In this document: positions 1-6,039 of the stretch, one piece after another
Numbering within the stretch: the first letter of the stretch is position 1
Layout of the letters: each line of letters begins with the position of its first letter
NCBI GenBank assembly: GCA_019239815.1
Contig: JAFAZL010000122.1
Span: 1-6,040, forward strand
Reading direction: 5' to 3'
Origin: Acidobacteriota bacterium
GTDB taxonomy: Bacteria; Acidobacteriota; Terriglobia; Acidoferrales; UBA7541
DNA: 6,040 bases
The notes under the pieces: generated by a model
Databases searched by the model: none
What the model saw: only the letters and a program-made list of their open reading frames with translations
Told to the model about the DNA's origin: nothing
Program-made: the position numbers and the translations under genes

Positions 1-1
1 C

Positions 2-1501
2 CGCCATCCGGTGCTCGAAAACAAACTCCGCCGCGAAAATCGCCCGATCGTCCCAATGTCGCTGAATCTCGGCGGCGAGGAGCGCCTCCTCGTCATCAGC
101 GGCCCCAACACCGGCGGCAAAACAGTCGCGCTGAAGACGACCGGAATCGCCGCACTCTCCGCGCAATCCGGCATTCCTGTTGCCGCGCAGCGCGCCGTTC
201 TCCCGATTTTCGATCGCGTGCTCGTAGACATCGGCGACGAGCAATCCATCGCCGCCGACCTCTCCACATTCTCTGCGCACATGCTCAATCTCAAGTCGAT
301 GCTCGAAGAAGCCACGCCGCAAACGCTCGTTCTCGTCGACGAAATGGGCACCGGCACCGCCCCCGAAGAAGGCGCGGCGCTCGCGGTCGCGCTTCTCGAC
401 GAATTCCGTGCGAAAAATTGTATCGTGCTCGCCACGACGCACCACGATCGGCTCAAGACCTACGCATCCACCACGCCCGGCGTTGTCAACGCCGCCGTCG
501 AATTCGACGATGTGCATCTCCGTCCGACGTATCGCCTCATGGTCGGCGTTCCTGGCGGCTCCAGCGGCATCGCCATCGCGCAGCGCCTCGGCCTTCCGCA
601 CGACCTGATCGAACGCGCTCGCTCTCTGCTTGCCCCCGAATCGCGCGAAGCCGCCGATCTTATCGCGTACCTGCATCGCAGCCGTGATGAACTCGACCGC
701 ACCCAGCAACAGATGAACGCTGAACGCCAGTCGCTCGAAGGCGAGCGAAAAAAGTTGCGCACCGAATGGGTCGAGCGCCAGCAGCGCCGCATAAAGGAAC
801 TCGAAGCGCAATTCGCCGAAATGCAAAAGCGCTTCGATGAAAACGTCGCCGCCATCGTCGAAGCGGTCAAAGATCGCGAACTCCGCGCGCAACTCGAAAA
901 ATCTTCCCGCCGCAAATTACAAGACGCCCGCGGTGAGGCCCGAGACGAACTCAACGCCGCCGTCGTGCAAACTCTCTCCGATTCGCAATCCGATCTCGGC
1001 GTCTCCACAAATGCGCCGACCGCGCCTAGCGCCGCAAGCCTCCAACCCGGCGCAAAAATCCGCGTTCGCGGTTTCAGCAAACCCGTAGTCTTGCGCAGGA
1101 TCGATGGCAACACTGCCGAAATCGAAGCCGGCCCTCTCCGCATGAAGGTCGCCGTCGATCAAATCACCAGCGTCGAATGCGCGCCGCCGGGTACAGGCTC
1201 TGCATCGCCCGCGCGCCTCAACTTCACCGTCACATCGAAGCCCTCCGACAATCCCACCGGCGACGAGATCAACGTCATCGGCTCAACCGTCGAAGAAGCC
1301 ACCGGCCGCGTCGACAAGTTCCTCGACGAAGCCGCCTTGGCAAATCGCCCCCGCATCCGCATAATCCACGGCCACGGAACCGGCGCCCTGCGCAAAGGCC
1401 TGGCCCAGTTTCTCTCTTCGCATCCGCTCGTCGCCCGCACCACCCCCGAGTCCGACGACCGCGGCGGCAAAGCCATCACCGTTGTGGAGCTGCGTGCATA
1501 A
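2..1501 (+). CDS. mutS2: MutS2 family ATPase / Smr-domain protein, C-terminal part (5' end outside window)
   Basis: The reading frame is open through the left edge (bases 2-10 encode R-H-P, the usual lead-in to the MutS ATPase domain), so the GTG at 11 is almost certainly internal. About 500 of the family's usual roughly 780-800 residues are present. Counting the GTG codon as 1: Walker A GPNTGGKT at 31-38; a DLSTFSAH segment near 83-90; Walker B ending in D110-E111 (TLVLVDEMGTG); the TTHH switch-type motif at 142-145; a long charged coiled coil around 217-310, the MutS2-specific insertion; a small beta-rich domain around 345-390; and a C-terminal Smr domain from about 418 with HGHGTG at nt 1367-1384. 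Family knowledge: MutS2 lacks the mismatch-recognition domain of MutS and has been linked to suppression of homologous recombination and, in Bacillus, to collided ribosomes. Oddity: the Smr LDxR/LDxH motif reads INVI. The TAA abuts the dnaG ATG, suggesting one operon with translational coupling. Confidence 0.97.
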   Translation, partial: RHPVLENKLRRENRPIVPMSLNLGGEERLLVISGPNTGGKTVALKTTGIAALSAQSGIPVAAQRAVLPIFDRVLVDIGDEQSIAADLSTFSAHMLNLKSMLEEATPQTLVLVDEMGTGTAPEEGAALAVALLDEFRAKNCIVLATTHHDRLKTYASTTPGVVNAAVEFDDVHLRPTYRLMVGVPGGSSGIAIAQRLGLPHDLIERARSLLAPESREAADLIAYLHRSRDELDRTQQQMNAERQSLEGERKKLRTEWVERQQRRIKELEAQFAEMQKRFDENVAAIVEAVKDRELRAQLEKSSRRKLQDARGEARDELNAAVVQTLSDSQSDLGVSTNAPTAPSAASLQPGAKIRVRGFSKPVVLRRIDGNTAEIEAGPLRMKVAVDQITSVECAPPGTGSASPARLNFTVTSKPSDNPTGDEINVIGSTVEEATGRVDKFLDEAALANRPRIRIIHGHGTGALRKGLAQFLSSHPLVARTTPESDDRGGKAITVVELRA

Positions 1502-3256
1502 ATGGCGGAAGCTGGATCGTTTGCGGATCGCGTCAAGCAGCAGGCTGACATCGTTCGCGTCATAGGCGAATACGTCCAATTAAAAAAGGCCGGGCAGAAT
1601 TTTCGTGGCCTTTGCCCGTTTCACTCCGAAAAATCCCCTTCGTTCAACGTGCATCCGGTAAGGCAGATCTACCATTGCTTCGGTTGCGGAGTCGGCGGCG
1701 ACGTTTTTAAGTTTGTGATGGAGATGGAGAAGTGTCCGTTCCCCGAAGCGATTCGCATCGTTGCTGAAAAAAGTGGCATCGCCGTCCCGGCGCCAAGAGA
1801 GCGCTCTCCCGAAGAACGTCGCGAAAACCAGCAGCGCGCTCTGCTGATCGAAATGCACCGTGTCGCGCAATCCTTCTTCGTCAAAAATCTCGAAAACACT
1901 TCCGAGGGCAAAGTCGCCCGGGCCTATCTCGAAGATCGCGGCCTCAACAAAGAGGTAATCGAACAATTCGGCATTGGTTACGCGCCCAGCGGCGGCGACA
2001 TTCTCCTGCGTCAACTGAAAACAAAATATCCCGACAAACTCCTCGTCGAATCCGGATTGATCTCGCGCGAACAAAGCGGCACGCGCCTCTTCGACCGATT
2101 CCGCCGCCGCATCACGTTCCCGATCGCCAACGAATCCGGGAAAATCGTCGCCTTCGGCTGCCGCGCACTCGGCGACGACATGCCGAAATATCTCAACTCG
2201 CCCGAAACCCCGATCTATTCCAAGAGCAACGTCCTCTATCATCTCGATCGCGCGAAAGACGCTCTTCGCCGTTCCGATTTCGCAATACTCGTCGAAGGCT
2301 ATATGGACGCCATCGCTGTCGCCCGTGCCGGCGTCAGCAACGTCGTCGCAAGTTGCGGCACAGCTCTCGCCGAGCCTCAGATCAAATTGCTCTCGCGCTT
2401 CACCCGCCGCGTCATCGTCAACTACGATCCGGACACGGCCGGACAAACCGCCACCGAGCGCAGCATCTCTCTTCTCCTCGAACAGGATTTCGAAGTCCGC
2501 GTCCTCGCGCTTCCCGGCAAAGCCGATCCCGACAAATTCATTCGCGAGCAGGGTAAAGACGCTTACATCAAACTTCTAAAAGAATCGCCGCCCTACGTCG
2601 ACTATCTCATCGCGCGCGCGCGCCGCATGGATCTAACCACCGGAGAAGGGAAGCGTAACGCCGTAAATTTCCTTCTCCCTTATGTTCAGAAAATTCCAAA
2701 TCGCTTGCTGCGTTCCGAGTGGGCGACCCGTATCGCACAGCAACTCCGCCTCGACGAACCCGTTTTGCGCTCAGAGCTGGCGAAAGCCGCCCAAGAACGC
2801 CGCGACCAAATAAAGGTCAAACCCGAACTCATCGGCCGCTCCGCGAAGCCTGTTGAACGTCGAATTATCCGCATGCTCGCCGAAGCCGAAAGCTTCCGCC
2901 TCGAACTCGCCCATCAAATCAACCAAGCCAAACTCCACCTCGGCCTCGAAACCGAAAAAATTCTGTCCGCCCTCATTGCTCCGGTTCTCGCCGGCGACCC
3001 GGTTCAGGCCACCGAGATCGGCGCCAAGCTCGACGATCGCGACCGCCGCGTCCTCTTCGAAATCCTCTTCGAAGACTCCAGCGAACTCACTTGGGAAGAA
3101 GCCGAAAGCTGCATCGAAACCCTGAAACAACGCCGCGCCGAGCGCGAACTCGCCGAGGTCCAGCGCGGCATCGAAGCCAACCCCACCGGCCCCGAACTCC
3201 GCACCCTCCTCGAACGCAAACAAGAGCTCATGAAGCGTCTGGCTGCTTCTCGGTAG
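1502..3256 (+). CDS. dnaG: DNA primase DnaG
   Basis: DnaG synthesises the short RNA primers for chromosome replication at the fork, together with the DnaB helicase. The 584-residue product matches the family length (E. coli 581). Domains in order: an N-terminal CHC2 zinc finger with C38, H41, C59 and C62 (CPFH and CFGC); the RNA polymerase core with RRRITFPI and the YLNSPETP segment; a TOPRIM domain with the acidic catalytic motifs EGYMD (E265-D269) and YDPDTAG (D309, D311), then a KADPDKFIREQG segment; and a helical C-terminal helicase-binding region from about 430 to the end. All metal-binding residues expected for an active primase are present. The ATG directly follows the mutS2 stop (TAAATG). 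The best Shine-Dalgarno match is GGAG at 1486-1489, inside mutS2 and 12 bases before the start, which is long. Reinitiation by ribosomes finishing mutS2 is therefore likely (inference). The C-rich tract just downstream may end or attenuate this transcript before rpoD. Confidence 0.99.
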   Translation: MAEAGSFADRVKQQADIVRVIGEYVQLKKAGQNFRGLCPFHSEKSPSFNVHPVRQIYHCFGCGVGGDVFKFVMEMEKCPFPEAIRIVAEKSGIAVPAPRERSPEERRENQQRALLIEMHRVAQSFFVKNLENTSEGKVARAYLEDRGLNKEVIEQFGIGYAPSGGDILLRQLKTKYPDKLLVESGLISREQSGTRLFDRFRRRITFPIANESGKIVAFGCRALGDDMPKYLNSPETPIYSKSNVLYHLDRAKDALRRSDFAILVEGYMDAIAVARAGVSNVVASCGTALAEPQIKLLSRFTRRVIVNYDPDTAGQTATERSISLLLEQDFEVRVLALPGKADPDKFIREQGKDAYIKLLKESPPYVDYLIARARRMDLTTGEGKRNAVNFLLPYVQKIPNRLLRSEWATRIAQQLRLDEPVLRSELAKAAQERRDQIKVKPELIGRSAKPVERRIIRMLAEAESFRLELAHQINQAKLHLGLETEKILSALIAPVLAGDPVQATEIGAKLDDRDRRVLFEILFEDSSELTWEEAESCIETLKQRRAERELAEVQRGIEANPTGPELRTLLERKQELMKRLAASR

Positions 3257-3272
3257 TTCCAGAGCTCCGCGG

Positions 3273-3323
3273 TAACTTTTCCACCCTTACCCTCACCTAT
3301 CCACAGCCTTATCCCCAATTAAA
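3273..3323 (+). terminator. C-rich, G-poor tract: possible Rho-utilisation site after dnaG
   Basis: On the + strand these 51 bases contain 21 C and a single G (at 3306), an extreme local bias in a GC-rich genome. The tract begins 16 bases after the dnaG stop. Unstructured C-over-G stretches in the nascent RNA are the known hallmark of Rho loading sites, and no intrinsic terminator hairpin with a T tract is visible between dnaG and rpoD. Termination or attenuation of the mutS2-dnaG transcript here is inference. The same bases carry the DnaA-box-like series, which is an alternative reading. Confidence 0.35.
3277..3317 (+). promoter_or_regulatory. Cluster of DnaA-box-like nonamers, about 10-bp phased
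   Basis: Four successive nonamers resemble the E. coli DnaA box TTATCCACA: TTTTCCACC at 3277 (7/9), TTACCCTCA at 3287 (7/9), CTATCCACA at 3297 (8/9) and TTATCCCCA at 3309 (8/9). Their start-to-start spacings are 10, 10 and 12 bases, close to one helical turn, so all would lie on one face of the DNA. They sit between dnaG and the candidate rpoD promoter, so a DnaA-type protein bound here could link rpoD or dnaG expression to replication state. That role is inference. The similarity may also simply follow from the C-rich composition of the tract. Confidence 0.35.
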
Positions 3324-3326
3324 GTA

Positions 3327-3356
3327 TTGACGCCAAACTACTTATGCGTGTAGCGT
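3327..3356 (+). promoter_or_regulatory. Candidate sigma-70 type promoter for rpoD
   Basis: TTGACG at 3327-3332 matches the -35 consensus at 5 of 6 positions. After an 18-base spacer, TAGCGT at 3351-3356 is a weak -10 (3 of 6) that keeps the most conserved positions, TAnnnT. Transcription would start around 3362-3364 and give a leader of about 340 bases before the rpoD GTG. It is the best -35 element I found in the region, but the poor -10 keeps confidence low. A better hexamer, TATTAG at 3356-3361, is 23 bases away from the -35, which is too far. Confidence 0.4.
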
Positions 3357-3364
3357 ATTAGGGT

Positions 3365-3375
3365 TTACCGGGTAA
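3365..3375. repeat. Short palindrome at the predicted rpoD transcription start
   Basis: TTACC and GGTAA (3365-3369 and 3371-3375) form a perfect inverted repeat around a single central G. It sits directly on the start point predicted from the candidate promoter, a common place for a repressor operator. GGTAAC also occurs at 3271-3276 and 3433-3438, giving three copies within about 170 bases. Regulatory use is inference, and a repeat this short can arise by chance. Confidence 0.3.
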
Positions 3376-3386
3376 CGATCCGGCTC

Positions 3387-3413
3387 CTAACAGCATCTAA
3401 AGATTGCGGTTAG
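3387..3413. repeat. 27-base imperfect dyad / leader stem-loop
   Basis: CTAAC (3387-3391) pairs with GTTAG (3409-3413). Inside them, GC (3393-3394) pairs with GC (3406-3407), and ATCT (3395-3398) pairs with AGAT (3401-3404), with one A-G mismatch and one bulged T between the arms. It lies about 25 bases downstream of the predicted rpoD transcription start. As DNA it could be an operator; as RNA it would be a moderately stable hairpin near the 5' end of the leader. Neither role is established. Confidence 0.45.
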
Positions 3414-3522
3414 CGGCAAGGACTGGAACTACGGTAACGCGATTTGCGGGCGATGCACGGGGCGAGCGGCGGCAACTGGCGCAGGGCAGAGGATTTCTTA
3501 CAACGTTAAGGGCGACCGCACC

Positions 3523-3547
3523 GCGGATTAACTCTTCGAGTTTCCGC
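3523..3547 (+). other. Stable hairpin in the rpoD leader
   Basis: GCGGA (3523-3527) pairs with TCCGC (3543-3547), and AACTC (3530-3534) pairs with GAGTT (3538-3542). This gives ten base pairs with a two-base bulge (TT) and a three-base TTC loop. No T tract follows, only an A run at 3557-3563, so it is not an intrinsic terminator for + strand transcription. It may be part of a structured 5' leader RNA controlling rpoD, or simply a chance GC-rich stem. The pairing is certain; the function is unknown. Confidence 0.5.
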
Positions 3548-3693
3548 ACAGCGGCCAAAAAAATTGCGAGCTTGCGGGGAATTCTCCGTCAGTTTGCGCC
3601 TACACGTCAGCCTGTTCAAGCCTCGGCAATGTAACTTTCGTTCGCGGACTCGCGTCCTGTTCGTACGAGTGCGCCGGATTGTCGTCTGACTGC

Positions 3694-3700
3694 GGGAGGA
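3694..3700 (+). promoter_or_regulatory. rpoD ribosome binding site deciding a GTG start
   Basis: GGGAGGA is a near-perfect Shine-Dalgarno sequence ending four bases before the GTG at 3705. The nearest upstream in-frame stop, TGA at 3687-3689, lies just before it, so no start further upstream is possible and the GTG is well supported. Confidence 0.85.
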
Positions 3701-3704
3701 ATCT

Positions 3705-5441
3705 GTGGCAGTAGTAGGCCTTGAAGAAAAATACGATGCAGTAAAGCAGCTCATTGCCATCGGCAAAGAGCGCGGCTACCTGCTGTATGACGAAGTAAAC
3801 GATTCCCTTCCGGCGGAAGTGCATTCCTCGGAAGAGATCGACGACCTTCTCACGACGTTTGAACGCAACGGCATTGAGATTTACGAAGACCAGGCATCCG
3901 CAAAAGCCGCGCGCGCCGTGGAGATTTCCAGCAACCCCGGCGAACGCGAAGGCGCAGAAAAAAGCGACGGTCACGAAGGCGAGAGCGATCTCGACCTGAC
4001 GCCAGGCTCACTCGAAAAAACCAACGATCCCGTTCGCATGTATCTGCGCGAAATGGGAACTGTTCCGCTGTTGACGCGCGAAGGTGAAGTCACCATCGCA
4101 AAGCGCATCGAGCGCGGACAGCTCGTCGTGATGAAGTCGGTCACGCGTTCGCCGATCGTCATCAAGGAATTGATCGCCGTCGGCGACGATCTCCGCAAGG
4201 GCGGCCGCTCGATCAAAGAGATCGTTCAGTTCGACGATGAAGAGCTGACCGAAGAGAAGATCGCGAACAAGACGAAGCAGACGCTCAAGCACATCGAGAA
4301 AATCGCGAAGCTCTACGACACCGGCCTGAAGCAGGCTGCAAAGCTCGAAAAAACTCCGAAGGCAAAAAAGAAACAGTGGGTGAGTGCCAAGTGGGATGTT
4401 GCGCGCACTCGTATCGAAATTTCGCTCGCGGTGCGCGACATCGACTTCAATCCGTTTGAGAAAAAGCGGCTTGTCGACAAAATGCGCGGCACCGTGGAGC
4501 GTCTTCAATCGCTCGAGCGAGAAGCCGGGCGCCTCGAACGACGCGCCGACGTCGCAAAAGGGGATGTCGCAGCCGAAGCGCGCAAAGAACTCCGCACGCG
4601 TCGCGCCGAAGTCAAAGACATCGAGGAAGCCAGCGAAGTCGGCCTCACCGAACTCAAGCGCACGCTCACGATCATCCATCGCGGCGAAGCGGAAGCCGAG
4701 CAGGCGAAAAAAGAACTGATCGAAGCGAATCTTCGCTTGGTCGTTTCAATCGCAAAAAAATATACGAACCGCGGTTTGCAGTTTCTCGACCTGATTCAGG
4801 AAGGCAACATCGGCCTGATGAAAGCGGTCGATAAATTCGAGTGGCGCCGCGGCTATAAGTTTTCAACCTACGCGACGTGGTGGATTCGTCAGGCCATCAC
4901 CCGCGCAATCGCCGATCAGGCGCGCACGATTCGTATTCCGGTGCACATGATCGAAACGATCAACAAGCTCGTGCGCACGAGCCGCCAGCTCGTGCAGGAA
5001 TTGGGGCGCGAGCCGACCAGCGAAGAAATCGCCAAGCGCATGGACATTCCAGTGTCCAAGGTGCGCAAGATCCTGAAGATCGCGCAGGAGCCGATCTCGC
5101 TCGAAACTCCGATCGGAGAAGAGGAAGATTCGCATCTCGGCGATTTCATCGAAGACAAGGCCGTCGTTTCACCGTCCGATGCGGTCATCAACCTCAACCT
5201 GAAGGAGCAGACGTCTTCGGTGTTGAAGACGCTGACGCCGCGCGAAGAAAAAGTCATCAAGATGCGCTTTGGTCTCGATGACGGCAGCGAGCACACGCTC
5301 GAAGAAGTCGGCCAGTCGTTCGCGGTTACTCGCGAACGCATCCGCCAGATCGAAGCGAAAGCGCTACGCAAGCTGCGGCATCCGTCGCGTTCGCGCAAGC
5401 TGCGGGCGTTTCTAGAAGGCCCATCGCGCGATTACCTCTAG
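3705..5441 (+). CDS. rpoD: RNA polymerase primary sigma factor RpoD (sigma-70, group 1)
   Basis: This is the housekeeping sigma factor, which binds core RNA polymerase and recognises -35/-10 promoters. Length is 578 residues. Region 1.1 (about 1-60) is present, which marks a group 1 sigma; region 1.2 starts at D108 ([11 protein letters not shown]). A charged, helical non-conserved region of about 200 residues follows (roughly 140-335), shorter than in E. coli. Region 2 starts near 335 with [12 protein letters not shown] from N342 and the -10 recognition/melting helix [15 protein letters not shown] at 384-398. Region 3 includes [14 protein letters not shown] and an acidic loop ([13 protein letters not shown]). 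Region 4 runs from L510 ([15 protein letters not shown]), with the -35 binding helix-turn-helix at about 530-550 ([20 protein letters not shown]). The GTG start is fixed by a strong ribosome binding site and an in-frame stop just upstream. It probably has its own promoter and a long leader, and it ends at a strong intrinsic terminator, so it can be a separate unit from mutS2-dnaG. Confidence 0.99.
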   Translation: MAVVGLEEKYDAVKQLIAIGKERGYLLYDEVNDSLPAEVHSSEEIDDLLTTFERNGIEIYEDQASAKAARAVEISSNPGEREGAEKSDGHEGESDLDLTPGSLEKTNDPVRMYLREMGTVPLLTREGEVTIAKRIERGQLVVMKSVTRSPIVIKELIAVGDDLRKGGRSIKEIVQFDDEELTEEKIANKTKQTLKHIEKIAKLYDTGLKQAAKLEKTPKAKKKQWVSAKWDVARTRIEISLAVRDIDFNPFEKKRLVDKMRGTVERLQSLEREAGRLERRADVAKGDVAAEARKELRTRRAEVKDIEEASEVGLTELKRTLTIIHRGEAEAEQAKKELIEANLRLVVSIAKKYTNRGLQFLDLIQEGNIGLMKAVDKFEWRRGYKFSTYATWWIRQAITRAIADQARTIRIPVHMIETINKLVRTSRQLVQELGREPTSEEIAKRMDIPVSKVRKILKIAQEPISLETPIGEEEDSHLGDFIEDKAVVSPSDAVINLNLKEQTSSVLKTLTPREEKVIKMRFGLDDGSEHTLEEVGQSFAVTRERIRQIEAKALRKLRHPSRSRKLRAFLEGPSRDYL

Positions 5442-5447
5442 AAAATC

Positions 5448-5475
5448 CGAAACTCGAAAATCGAAACTCGAAATG
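5448..5475. repeat. Four-unit 7-bp tandem repeat (CGAAAnn) after rpoD
   Basis: CGAAACT, CGAAAAT, CGAAACT and CGAAATG follow each other without a gap at 5448, 5455, 5462 and 5469, so CGAAA recurs exactly every seven bases. The array can also be read as two copies of a 14-mer whose first 12 bases are identical. It lies between the rpoD stop and the terminator stem, hence in the 3' untranslated part of the rpoD mRNA. A degenerate AGAAAAT at 5440-5446 may be a worn earlier unit. Function is unknown; slippage-type variation is possible. Confidence 0.8.
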
Positions 5476-5483
5476 GAAAACCG

Positions 5484-5516
5484 AACGCCGCGGCCAAAAC
5501 CGCGGCGTTTTGTTTT
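5484..5516 (+). terminator. Strong intrinsic terminator of rpoD (possibly bidirectional)
   Basis: AACGCCGCGG (5484-5493) and CCGCGGCGTT (5500-5509) form a perfect ten-base-pair stem with a six-base CCAAAA loop, leading into TTTTGTTTT at 5508-5516. It begins 42 bases after the rpoD stop. On the minus strand the same stem is followed by a weaker, interrupted T-rich stretch (5471-5483), so it may also stop transcription of the convergent membrane-protein gene that ends at 5548. Confidence 0.95.
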
Positions 5517-5547
5517 GGCCACCTCCACTTTCGTTTTATGGAACATG

Positions 5548-6039
5548 TTAGGCCGGTACTTTGGAGAAATAAGCAATGAGGCGGAGGGTCCAGATGGCTA
5601 CGAAACCGAGGAAGGCTACGAGCGCCATAGTGAACTGGGCGCCGTTGAGGTGGTGAGGGACGGATTGGTTGGCGTTGAAGACGAGTTGATTGACAACGAT
5701 CAGGAAGGTGAGAAGAGCGCAGGCGAACCAGGCCATCTGGATGCGGAAGACGGCGAGAGTGTGGTCGCGGCGCACGGGGGCCAGCCAGAATTCTTTGTTC
5801 GGCAAATTGACGAGAGACGGCGGGGCCTTGCTAATGATGTAGGGAACGCCGAAGCCGATCAAAAGGCAGACGCCGAGCATCACGATTTCGAGGAAAAAAA
5901 ATTGTCCTTTGGATTGCCAGCCGTTGGGGGTGCCGGACGCGCCGAAGTGGGTGGCCATAACACCGGGCATGGCAGCGGCGAAATTACGAGCCTGCAAGAA
6001 TCCGAGGAAGACGAGCAGGACGAAGACAGCTTGCGGCAC
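5548..6039 (-). CDS. DUF1648-type small integral membrane protein, function unknown (5' end uncertain)
   Basis: The visible product is 163 residues with four hydrophobic helices at about 4-23, 47-69, 98-120 and 135-157, so it should sit in the cytoplasmic membrane. Between the first two helices is the DUF1648 signature (MPGVMATHFGASGTPNGW, about 24-41). A segment NLPNKEFWLAPVRR at about 78-91 also fits proteins of this family. DUF1648 is found in SdpI-like immunity/signal proteins and in many small membrane proteins of unknown role; the C-terminal SdpI-type half is not obvious here. A GTG at 6037-6039 could be the start, but it lies one base from the window edge with no visible ribosome binding site, and the first helix begins immediately. 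The true start may lie outside. The gene converges on rpoD, with no functional link implied. The family assignment is by motif recognition only. Confidence 0.85.
   Translation of the reverse strand: MPQAVFVLLVFLGFLQARNFAAAMPGVMATHFGASGTPNGWQSKGQFFFLEIVMLGVCLLIGFGVPYIISKAPPSLVNLPNKEFWLAPVRRDHTLAVFRIQMAWFACALLTFLIVVNQLVFNANQSVPHHLNGAQFTMALVAFLGFVAIWTLRLIAYFSKVPA

Larger units (their letters stand above)
3257..3704 (+). other. 448-base non-coding region between dnaG and rpoD (rpoD leader)
   Basis: No convincing protein gene lies here on either strand. The left part (3273-3323) is C-rich and almost free of G. A candidate promoter sits at 3327-3356, followed by roughly 340 bases of GC-rich probable leader with several inverted repeats, ending in the rpoD ribosome binding site. 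The distinct signals are listed separately. I could not match the leader to tRNA, tmRNA, RNase P RNA or 6S RNA by eye. Confidence 0.8.

Noticed and set aside
1580..2446. Long open frame (288 codons) on the minus strand opposite dnaG
   Set aside because: It lies entirely within the well-supported dnaG gene and has no family resemblance. Such antisense frames are expected from the codon bias of GC-rich genes. The same applies to minus-strand frames at 460-1143, 2771-3223 and 4008-4679.
3523..3563. Leader hairpin as an intrinsic terminator or attenuator
   Set aside because: The stem is good, but it is followed by an A run rather than a T run on the + strand, so it cannot be a standard intrinsic terminator for dnaG or the leader.
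3608..3629. tRNA-like T-loop (GTTCAAGCC)
   Set aside because: The nine-base T-loop consensus is matched, but the flanking bases do not form the five-pair T stem and no acceptor, D or anticodon arms fit around it.
3404..3634. Possible 76-residue basic protein in the rpoD leader (TTG start)
   Set aside because: It has a rare TTG start without a ribosome binding site, a low-complexity Arg/Ala/Thr-rich composition and no recognisable motif, and it overlaps the inverted repeats. It is most likely a chance open frame in GC-rich DNA.
3629..3634. Minimal start-stop element ATGTAA in the rpoD leader
   Set aside because: It has no Shine-Dalgarno sequence upstream and is a six-base match easily expected by chance.
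3600..3974. Minus-strand open frame overlapping the rpoD start
   Set aside because: It overlaps sigma region 1.1 on the opposite strand and shows no motif. It would require antisense coding across a certain gene start.
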